NCBI GenBank assembly: GCA_032622095.1
Contig: CP136067.1
Coordinates: 95,846,707-95,910,706 of the forward strand
Source: Siphonodentalium dalli
Taxonomy: Eukaryota; Mollusca; Scaphopoda; Gadilida; Siphonodentaliidae
Reading direction: 5' to 3'
Length of the DNA stretch: 64,000 nt
The position numbers and the translations under genes were made by a program. Below are positions 11,501-23,500 of the stretch, one piece after another (position 1 is the stretch's first letter; each line of letters starts with the position of its first letter). The notes beneath the pieces were generated by a model, which searched no databases, was not told the DNA's origin, and saw nothing but the letters and a program-made list of their open reading frames with translations.

Positions 11501-14500
11501 AATCATTTCTGCCCGTTAAGGCTCCCATACTGCTACAGAACTTAAACTTAATATTTTAATTTCAATGGATGGGGAATAACTATATATCTAAATATATAGA
11601 GTTATTCCCTTACATTGAAAATAGTAGACTTTGTGGAGAAACTTGAGCACAAAACAGACACCGATATCTCAACAAACACAGCATGTTCACAGTTTATAAC
11701 ACCGATTAAGAATAATACAATGTTTTGGAGCTTCCTCTTTCAAATGGTATACAATATGGCATATATTTTATATATGTGATCTGGGGGTTCAAAAATTAAG
11801 TGGGCCTTTAAATCTCTTCTGGGCCACTATTACAACAACATAATTTTTATAAATTGTGACTTCAAGACTAGAAATCTGAAGATCGTGTATATTATTGTAC
11901 AACATCTATTTTGTAAATTTCATCTTTACACCCTACTGTGGTTATATATTTCTACTGTGGGCATAAATTTCTACTGTGGGTGTAAATTTTCAAACGTCAT
12001 TTCATGGTAAACGTTTACCGGTATACCCATAGACAAAAAACATCGTAGTTAGCAAAATAGTTCTTCTGTTACATTCATTTAAAATTGGAAGTTATTATGT
12101 TATCAATTAGATATGAGTAAACTTCTTCTGTTACATTCATTTAAAGTTTGAAGTTGTTACGATATCAATTAAATAATAGTAAACTTCAAGATGGCTGCTG
12201 GCAGCCATGTTTTTTATCAAATTTTTTTCAAATTCCATAGCTCCCATCTAGAGGTGATCTTAAACATGACTGCAAATTTTCAAAACATTTCTCCAATAAA
12301 TGCGGGCTGTACGGTGTACTGTTGGATTCAAATTTTAAATCCAAGATGGCTGCTGGCAACCATGTTTTTTAACAAATTTTGGAAATAATTGATGCCTCCT
12401 ATCAAGAGGTCACCCTGAAGATCCATATGATGTTTGGTGATGATCGGACGAGAGATATGACCTGTAGGGTGTGCCAAAGAAAATTGCTGATAGACGCACG
12501 GACGGCAGACGAATGCCAACCCATGTTAATAGCTCAAAATTGACTTTGTCAAGTTGAGCTAAAATAGTCAGGCCTGAGTTTAGTGTGCCTGTCATTTGCA
12601 GAATGAGGTCCCCAGAGGGTTAATTTAGTGACGCTATCCCAAATAGTGGGCTAACATCACTAAGTTCAACCTCTGGGGACCTCATTCTGCTTAGGCCTCA
12701 TCTCCTCTGGAAAGTTTATTTATTATCAAATTTCTATAGAAACTACTTCACATAGATTTTATTTCTTTTTTAGTTTAGTTTCACTTAATCCCAAATTGAC
12801 AGATGAAACATTGCATAATCGAGGTTCCCAATTGTTGTACATCACAATATTCACCATTTGGGAACTTCAATCTGTCTCCCATAGCAGATGAAGCCATGCA
12901 GAATGAGGTCCCAAGAGGATGAATTTGGTTATGCTAGCCCGCTGTGTGGGATAGCGTCACTAAATTCACCCTCTGGGGACCTCATTCTGCAAATGACAGG
13001 CACACTAAACTCAGACTTGAAAATAGTGCATAGAAAAATTGTGTAAAAAGGATATAAGCCCAGCAGTAGGTGAAATATGTTACGTAAAACCAGATTTTAC
13101 ACGCCAAGTACAAACCAACTGGAATGACGTTCTGTACTCTCTCATCAAAATAAAGTCTGAAAAATAGATAAAATCTGTAACATAAAATTTAAAAATTTGA
13201 TTTATCAAGTTATGATTTTATTAATAAATTATACCTACTAGTACCTCATATGGCTCAGAATATATCACTTTAACGCTTCCAACTCGCATCGTTCCGTTTC
13301 CGGTGTGGCATTGATGTGGCGTCACACCAGAATACCCCCGCCTAAATCAGTTTAAAACTTGGCATCCGAGGAGCCAAGAAAAACTCATCGAAGGGGAGGT
13401 GGGTGGTTTTGCGGATATGAGGTAGGTATAATTTATTAATAAAATCATAACTTGATAAATCAAATTATTAAATTTTATTTCATAAATTAACCTACCTCAT
13501 ATGGCTCAGAATATTTCCTGATTCCAGAGCTCTGTCATGCTGTGGTATGATGAAGTTTTCCAATCTGGTGGTTATCCTCTGGATGGGTTGAATTCATATG
13601 TATATATATTATACAACCCATAGTTAAATATACCGTATATAATTATGTACAGCATCATAGGCTCACATTTGTTAGAATGCATCAAAAACTGTTTGAAACG
13701 TGTTCAACACTTGATGCCTCTAACTGCAGAAAAAGAAATCCATCCATCGTGCGAACTCGCAAGGTAGATAAATATCTACATAATCATTATGTCTACAACA
13801 CTTCAGTTGTAGAAGGTTCAACCTCACGTAATTATAATTTTCTGAATGTATTTGGCTGCGACAAATCAGCAGCAAAATATTTGTTAATGAAACACCTTTG
13901 AACAAAGACCACGAAAGGGTCTCAAGAAAGAATAAACATTCTTAATCAGTTACAATCCAGCTAGAAATTGTCTGTCGAGCTCTGTGAGGTTCACTTATTT
14001 GTCAGAAATATATTATTACTAGAAGGTGACCCGACTTCGTCCAGGCTTTGACCTTGAATTGACCATTTTGAAGGTCAAGGTCAGGTGGGGTCAAACACCA
14101 ACACCCCAAAAATGGTGGAAATCGGCCCAGCGGATACCGGGAAATCGGCCCAGCGGATACCGAGATACCCTATGCATCAAATTTTGTCCGTAAAAATCCG
14201 CCAGTTTAACCCGAATTGATTTCCACTCAAGTATATAAACGCGCCTCATATACACACGCTCATTAATAATCAAGTTTCAACGTAAAGATAAATTACCATC
14301 GGTGCCCGAGATATCGCCAAGACGTCTGAAACAGTCAAATGCATCGGCCGGTTAAGCGTTAACGTGATCTAACGTTATGACCTCTAACGACGTCATAGAA
14401 GTTACGCATTGTTTTTATCCTGATGGAAGATAGTACCACTTCTTCTTGATAATTGAGGCAGATAACTAAAACGGATACATACGCATTATATATCGTTGGA

Positions 14501-17500
14501 AAGAGGAAACACGAAAGATTATCACAGTGTCATTATTATGACTGGCATTTTATTATTCGCGCTGTTTCGAATCGATTTGTAAGCACCGAACTCAAATGAA
14601 AGTCCCGCAACACAGCGTAAAAACAGATTTGACCTCGGCACATGAAAAGTTTACCTCGGATCTGAAAATTAATAGGCCCATGCCACCCCACGGCCGAAAA
14701 TACCCCCACATACCAAGTTTCATCGAAATCGGCTTGGCCGTTTTCGAGTCCATCGCGATCACACAGACACACACACAAACAGATCTTCCAAAATATACAA
14801 TAGATTCTCCTGATGAACATTACAGATTTTATGTAAATAAATGACAATAGATCTGTACAATGTTCAAGTAGTTGATCATCTAAACTATCTAAAAAATAGT
14901 ATACATGTATATATTTGGCTCAGTTATAGCTGGGGTTACATGAGACAATATTTCCTGTCTTTTGACAAGCCATGTCTGATATGCCTTATACCACTTTATA
15001 TTTTAGCCAAGATACATGTACCTGATCTATGGATGAAGATTGTAAGTCTTCACATCAACGCAAAAATGAGAAAGCTGTCAGAAGGAATTGTTTTTCATGT
15101 GACATGTTTCATATGGGTGTTGTTCTGACAATCTCAATAATGTTGGCAAATTCCATGCTGGAATAAGCTTTAATTGAATACACCTTTAATCATTTTGAGT
15201 ATGAATGGCTGTTGCCACACAGGTTTGCCCACTACTGATGGCAGAGTAGAGGTATATATATAATGTATATGTATATGAAGCCTGCTATGGTTCAATACTG
15301 CAGATTTTATGGTATAAATAAGATAGAACATGAGTGCTGTCTTGAGGGGGTAAATTTTCATGCCACTACAATGGCTGAATTAAGAAGACTTATGTGCACA
15401 CCATAGTCATGTTGTGTACTAGTACCATGTCTCCTTGTACAATGCTGCCAATAATATTCTAAATTTATTTGGTACGCTTCTTTCTTGCCAATTTCAGTCG
15501 AGAGAAGCCATGTAATCGGAATGTATAAAATACTAGTCTATGTCTATATGTTACCACATATTTATTTTACATATACATCAGGGCCAAATCCAGAAATAAT
15601 TTGGGGACACCCTTTATGTGCCGAAGGCACATCCGAAGGACGTAGGCCTGAGGTGGGGGATGGTACGGAAGGGTGTGTCCCCCTTCTGTTAGAAACAAAT
15701 TTAAAATTCAATGCTCTGAGAGCGAATCTGGGGCATTCTGGTGTTTGAATTTAACACTTTTAGGGGGATCAGATTGGTCCATAGATGATGGGATTTTTTT
15801 CATATAATTGTTCAGTCCTGTGTTAATCTCACAGGTACATGTATACACAGGCAGGTTAATATCATAAACTTATTCAACGTTGGTAGGCCCTCTAAGATCA
15901 GACTAAATCATGACTATTTATTCTGGTCTTAGATACTATAGTAGTGCTGGTAGCCAAAATTGGAACATTCATTGCTACTAACTTGGGTCTGTGAATTTGA
16001 ACTGAGTTTCTTAAAACAACATTTAATTTAAGATGATGATTATATTTATGTCAGTCACATTAAACAGAATAATTGAATAATTTGTTCCTTGTTTGTGTTT
16101 ATAATCACACTAAAACCTACATGTATGTCAATGTAGTGTAATTAGCCTTCACATATTGTCATCTGAAACGTCTATATGTCTAGTCTCCTGTCAGCCATAT
16201 CGCGAAACGAATCCACAATAATCTCCCATGCATCATCTTCAAGCTTGTCTGGTCCAACTAAGTTGATTCTCATCAACTTGTCTAAGCTCTTTGATGACAA
16301 ACAATTTCTCTGTTTAGAATGCATCAAGTTCAATGTGGAAAATCCCCTTTCAACTAAGATGTAGTGGGGGGGGTATAAGCAAGGATAGTTTGAATAACCT
16401 CATTATATCAGCATACAAACGTCGTTCACAATGCATTTCAGAATATATTTGAGATGATGTGATTGGATGATTTTCTTTATAATATTCAACATCACCAGAT
16501 TTCAGTTTCTTCTCTCTCACCATTTTCACAATTTCAATGTTCCTCAGGCGTTCAACTTTGTCAAGAGACTTTGCGTAGTTTGCAAAAAATAAAGTAACAG
16601 TAGCTTTCTGGTCATCATCAAGGAATTGTTTATTCACTAACGCATCGCAAACAACTGTGTCGTCCTTAAATGTTGAAGAATTTGATGAACCATAGAAATC
16701 AGCCAGTGTTTTCAATTTGGCATTTTTTATTTCATCTCTGATATTGTGGATTGGATGAAAAACATCGAATGCCAAAAATACATCATCACTGCTGGCTAAA
16801 GCTTGAGCTAGTTCCATTTGGAGCTCTTTCAAAAACTCAGCCTTCACTGAAGTTTTGAACTGATGGATTTTCGCATCAACAACATCTTTTAGCGGGTCAT
16901 CCTTCAGTAATTGTGTACTGCGCAGGTTTTTGCTTAACTGTTTACGTTCCTTTGAAATTGTCAGGTAAGTAACTGCGTACTTAGAGAACAACGGACCGTC
17001 TTCCTCGCTCAACTTCTGTAATGCTGCTTTTAACTGCTCTAGTTTTAGAGCAATATCGGTGTGAACTAAGTTCCTTGTCTGAAGAAACTTAGAAAACCTG
17101 TTTATGTGTGTCAAAACATCTGCCAAAAGTAGCAGGAAAAGAACAATTTCTGGCTCCAGGAGCTTATCACGTATGCCTCGTATTTCACCATCAGTTGATT
17201 CAGATATCAGTGTATCCAGAGCGTTGACAAGTGCCTCAAATCGAATGACAACTCTCACTGATGCTTCGCCATGTGAAAGCCATCTGGTCGGTGCTGCTTT
17301 TAACAACTTTAAAATCTTCAAGCCATCAACAAATTGTGATTCACTGAACACGGCAGACTTAACAGTTGAGTATTTGAACATTTTCCACACATCAAGTAGT
17401 AATTTGTCTACAGATTCAAGAAGACTGAATTTTTTTAGAAGGTGCACGAAGACCAACGCCAGACGATGATTCCTACAGTTGATGTATTTTGTGTGTGGGC

Positions 17501-20500
17501 TCTAATGTCTGAGTCGGCGCTGCAATCCGGTAATCTCCCCACTCATGGTGTTAGTCCCATCTAGCCCACTGAATCGCATTTCAGAAATATTGATTCCCTT
17601 ATCTTTTAACATTTCACAAATTTTTTCACACAGATTTTCGGCTCCCTTTTTCCCAATAACTTCAACTAAGCCCAAGAATTCTTCTTTGACCTGGTGGGTG
17701 TCGCTATCCACATACCTAATGAAAACAGCCAGTTCCGCTCTGTGTGCATTATCTGTGGTTTCATCAGCTAGTAGACTAAATTCAGAGGCTGTGACAATCC
17801 GTGCTATCATATCTTCTTCTAGATAATTGCTAATACATTTTAAATAGTCATCTGCAGTCGTTGTTGAAATGTACGTGGCTCTTTTGCTGACCTCTGCTAA
17901 ATGATCATTAATATCACTATCCCCTAAATCTCTCAAAAAGTGTATAGTGTCCATAAAGTTCTCCCTTATTGCCCACTTCTTACGAGCCAAGAAATACGTT
18001 GTCTTAAGAAACTTCTTAATGACCCTTCTGTTCCTATCCTTGATTTCATTTCTATTATCTTCTGCTCCTTGTATTAACGATCTGTACACACTTCCTCTAC
18101 TTAGCATTCGCCCCACTTCGTCCCGTTTATGAATAGCATCTTTGTGTGGTTTTGATATCATATGGCCCTGAAAATTTCGTCCTGGATGGTTACTACAGTC
18201 AACCGATTTGCTCACCCAGTAAGAATCCCGATCACGATCCTTTGCAAATTCCATACATATCTTGCAGAACCAGCCACGTTCCGACGCTGAATAAAATGCA
18301 AAGGTATACTTCGGCTCCCATTTGGCCTGACTTTGTTGTGCCGTTAAATACGAGCGTCCATCAAATCCAACTGTCTCATCACGCTCGGATTCCGAACTTC
18401 AATCTTCTGAATTCGAGGTATTTTCGTCGGAGTTTCCATGCATATCGCTAGGAGTAGATAATAGAGTTGCCCCGCCTGCTTCACTCTCAGTGTCGGAAAT
18501 GTCCTGTTCGCGGGAAGCTCTTTCTTCGGAGTCATCGTTCTCCGTGGCAGGTTTCGGCTTTTTGAAAAAACTAGTCAGTGTTCTTTGGCCTTCATCCTTT
18601 TCGGTGGCTTTTCGCTTTGACGAATAAGTGTGTGATGAAGTATTATGACTTTTACCGCTGGTAACTGGACGACCACCACCCATAGCACGTGTTTATTAAA
18701 GCGGAAACGAAACCAGGAATCTCTGTTAGGCCACGTGACACGCAAATCTATTATTACCTGGAAATACCAACTTCTTTCTGCAGAGTGATTGCGCGCGTTT
18801 TATCGGGGAACCCCCATACGTAATTCCAGTCGGTTAAAGTATAATAGGTAGTGATTAAGGTGATTAGATTCGTGTTGTATAAACTCGTTTATACTTTTTT
18901 TCTCAAAACCTTTTGCGACCGACCGAAATTCGGCCGTTTAGCATCAATAAACGATGAATATTTTCCCGTGAGTGTCTCGAGTTTGGGCGCCCGGAGTTTG
19001 GGCGCCCAAACCGATATAACGGTACCAAAAACGTCCTGGATCCGACCGTGTAACATGTGTTTGTATATACCGGTACATATCTAATCTTGTCAATATCCTG
19101 TAAATTTATTTCATATGAGACATAAAACATATTCAAGAGTTCCAGATTCGGCCCAAAACTGTGGCTATTCGGATAAGTTGACATTGAATTATTATTATTT
19201 TGCATTTGTGTCAGAACTTGTAATGCTATGGGAGGAAATGCATAAATATGCAAACATGTTCTCCCAGTCCAAGGTCAGAGCATCTGCTGAGGGATGATCT
19301 TGGTGGAGATACCAACTGGAGTTTTCATGTGAAGTGTCATGTTGATATACTGGACCACTGTCGGACCGCATTAATATCTGGTGACCCGTTAGTACTGGGC
19401 CAATATATATTTGTTCATGTTTTTGTTTTCTTATTTCCAAATTGTTTACATGTATTTTGCTTTCCTCTGTGATCCATAGACCCAGAGAATGTAGATGCTT
19501 GATGCATAATCTGACTGGCTTGCATATCAATAACACTTTGATTATCATCTTAGGGAACAGAGGACAATATATGCAACATTTTACGGTCTTGTCTCGCTGT
19601 ATGAAGACAACATTCTTTTATAGTGGTCTTAGATATGTTATGTATGGACAATTGAGACTCATTATTGGCTACCATTGTTCTAGTAAAAGGGAAAGTAATC
19701 AATAGCCTTTATTGAGAATTGTTTCCGGGTAAGACGCCATCCTGTCTATTGTTTGAAGATCCTGCAATGCCGTACTATGCTTAGATTTCAGTTTCACCAC
19801 TGATGTCATTGAAAAGGCATTCCATAAAATCCTCAGTTGGAACTACTATGCATGCCTATTTCTGGCGGAAATTGATTTATCAATATAAGCTATTGTTCGA
19901 GTCAGGGAGATTTAAAATTTCCAATTAATGATGAAAACATAGATTTGTTTAATGTTTGAATCAAAATATTTCTTTCACATGATAACAATTGTGTGCAAGA
20001 CTGGTTCATTATAAGCCATCGCCCACGTAAACGCATAATCCTAGATCTCACTTCCGCATGTGTTATGGGAAATATGGTACATCTGATGCTGTACACTGTG
20101 TACAGTTAAACTGGAAGTTATGTCTTAACACGTGTCTGTCATTGTATAAATGGTACCTGTTAAATATTCGAGGTCATGTAGACAAGAATTAGCTCCCTGA
20201 ACTATATATAATGCACAGTATTCAATATGAACGAAGTTATTCGTCAGTCTGCGTTTGTCAAATTATTTTCCGCAAAACGAAACTGGAAATAGCCGTTTTC
20301 TTTTCCCCAAAATTGGAATAGGAGACAAAATGAAAGTTTTATTCCCGTTGGGCGAACATCTATTGTAGTACCACAATAGGCCTATCCATATATATCAAAT
20401 TCTCTCATATTATATTTATGAGAGGTATAGAGATCGATTGTATTGTATCACTCTTCTTTGGCCTTTTCGCCGTGATAGAGCGTTCTGATACAAAAGCAGG

Positions 20501-23500
20501 AGCCGATACAGATTTGGAGTTTGAATACGAATAGACATTGTATTGTATCGCTTTCTCCGACCTTTTCGTCAGTATCAAAATCTCTCATGTCAAGAGTTTT
20601 CAGGGATACTAAATATTGCATCATAAACGTCTCGCTCTAACATTGGCTTATCGCCACGATTTGAGCGTTCTGATTCTACATCAGATACAGTTACCGTCCG
20701 AGTGTAAACTCGACGAAGTCCTTATCTAGGCCTAGAGGCACTAGCAATGTGGACTGTCCCTTTTCTCTGTTAAGAGTTTTCAATGGAATGATTCTGCTGA
20801 GCTGTCAGCCCGAGAATAAGTCCGTGTCTAGTCTATACCGTACTGGCACTAGCACTGGGGACTTTCTGTTCCTTTATCTTGATCTTAAACTACAAGGTGC
20901 TGGAGCCAATGTAGGCTATACTGCACAGGGAATTTTCCGCCATTTTTCCCGCGGACAAAGACAAAACATCTCTTGTAAAATGAGGCCACATTCTGGCCAA
21001 ATTACGAGGCATGCTGATAATGTATAATCCTCATATAAAGTGTCGTTCATAATGTGAACAGAGTCCGTCATAATATAGACGAACGATTAGAAACGATGTT
21101 GTTCCGAGGACGCAAAGTAGATAAACTGATTTAGGCAGGGGTATTCCGGTGTGACTCACATCAGTGGGTGATTAAATGAAAGTGTCAATGACACTGTAGC
21201 TCAACTTGGAAAGGGAATAATTTAATGTATTACAGTCAATGGAGCGATTAGGAATGTGGAAAGTTGAATGTCTAATACTAGTTTATAGACATGAAGAGAA
21301 AAGTTAAATCCAAGATGGCTGCTGGCGGCAATATTTTCCGCCGAATGATGATCAGACGAACAGTACGACCTGTGGCCCATGCTAATGGATTAAATTTTGA
21401 AATCCAAGATGGCTGCTGGCGGCCATGTTTTTTGTCCGAATGACCCCAAAATGACTCATTCCCATTTACATTCCAATTTCAACAGCCATGCCATGACAAA
21501 TTTTATGATAATCAGACTAAAGGTACGACCTGTAGTCCGTGCTAAAGGATTTAGTGATACAAAGAGTAAAATCCAAGATGGCTGCTGGCGGCCAGGTTTT
21601 TTGGCCGAATGACCCCAAAATGACTCGTTCCCAATCTACATGTCATTATTAACATTCATGACAAATTTTATGATGATCAGACTAAAGGTACGACCTGTAG
21701 CCCGTGCTAAAGGATTTAGTCATACAAAGAGTAAAATCCAAGATGGCTGCTGGCGGCCATGTTTTTTGGCCAAATGACCCCAAAATGACTCGTTCCCATC
21801 TACATGTCATTATTAACATTTTTGACAAATTTTATGATGATCAGACTAAAAGTAGGACCTGTAGCCCGTGCTAAAGGATTTAGTCATACAAAGAGTAAAA
21901 TCCAAGATGGCTGCTGGCGACCATGTTTTTTGGCCGAATGACCCCAAAATTACTCGTTCCCATCTACATGTCATTGTTAATATCCATGACAAATTTTATG
22001 ATGATCAGACGAACAGTACGACCTGTGGCCCATGCTAATGGATTAAATTTTGAAATCCAAGATGGCTGCTGGCGGCCATGTTTTTTGTCCGAATGACCCC
22101 AAAATGAAGCGTTAAAGTGATATATTCTGAGCCATATGAGGTATGTTAATTTATGAAATAAAATCAGTTCCCTCCAGAACCTTGACATGAGCTTGGACAC
22201 TTTTGAAGTAATTTGGTTTGATGCAATGTAAATGACCAATTATTTAAAAGGCTTTTCGTAAAGTAGGTCAATATTTAGCAGATTTACATTGTTTCATTCA
22301 CAAATAATTGTCAATATGAATAAAAAAACATTAAGAAGTGATTTATTTGCGAACTATTTTATGCAACCTTGCTTAATCAGAGGCCAGGTAGGATTCTTGA
22401 ATATTGGAGCTCAACTTTCAGATTCACTTTCAGCCGATTGTTTGGAAACAATTTGTTGTGTTTGCATTGTGTATGCATATTGTATTATGTTGAATTAAAT
22501 GGAAATAAAATGGGATATTGTTCACAGGGACATCCCATGCATAACTATATTTTATTTTCCTGAATTAATTTTATATTATTAATGTATATTTGATGGATGT
22601 CACTAGATTAAAGAGGGAAGAAATCTGACTTTGATATCGAGGAGAGCGCCATCCCAATATACAGTAATGCCTTAAGTAATCGACCTCTTAACCACAGCAG
22701 AATTATGGGTAACTTTTCAGGATTTAGTTGGAAATATGGCTTGTTGCCATTCATCGGAAAGCTCTCCCCGAGAGCTTTCCGATGAATGGCAACAAGCCAT
22801 ATTTCCGACTAAATCCTGAAAAGTTACCCATAATTCTGCTGTGGTTAAGGGGTCAATTACTTTGGGCATTACTGTAGTTTCCTGGGTATAAAATAATAAA
22901 TATGATTGATGACACCTGTCTGGAACAAGACTGAGTTCAATGTGTCTGTCATTTGCAGAATGAGGTCCCCAGAGGGTGAATTTAGTGGCGCTATCCTGCA
23001 TTGCGGGCTAGCATCACTAAATTCACCCTCTGGGGAACTCAGGCTTGGTCTGGCAATTCTTCTATCATATCATAGTTTTATTTCTATTTTTATATATAAT
23101 AAATACAACCTTTGTGGACAGTTTTATGGGCTATTTTTAGAACAGAAACTTCTGACGCATTCGGAGCAAAGCAAGAGGGAGAACTCTATCTTGTTAGCAC
23201 TCTCTATCTTGGCAAACTGCCATTTTGATTCAGATATTTTGCAGGAATAATCACTGTATTACTCTATAAACTATGTTAAGTTCTGCCTGTTTTATATTCA
23301 CAGAAACAGGTATTTGTAGTCTTGAAATCATGTTTTATAAAACTTAGGCCAGAAAAAAACACTTGTATGATTCCGATTTCTTGAGCAAACAAATCCAGAA
23401 AGGCAGGTGGGAAAATAGTTTTTTTTGCCAATTTTTTTTCTCCAAATCTATCTATATAATACACCATATTCTAAAAACAAGTTCAAAGTTGGTATTCTCA

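Noticed and set aside
13010-13056. GT donor supplied by the MITE end (CAA|GTCTGAG) for exon 9
   Set aside because: It would add residues not in the family alignment and leave exon 10 without an acceptor; the AT-AC pair explains both ends.
14596-14844. 82-codon plus-strand and 103-codon minus-strand frames
   Set aside because: Both lie within the Helitron-like element and are translations of its repeat body (ACCAAGTTTCATCGAAATCG type).
16350-18683. The hAT transposase as a host (domesticated) gene
   Set aside because: Two in-frame stops and a homopolymer frameshift without introns point to a dead transposon copy. Sequencing error could explain the C8 run but not easily both stops.
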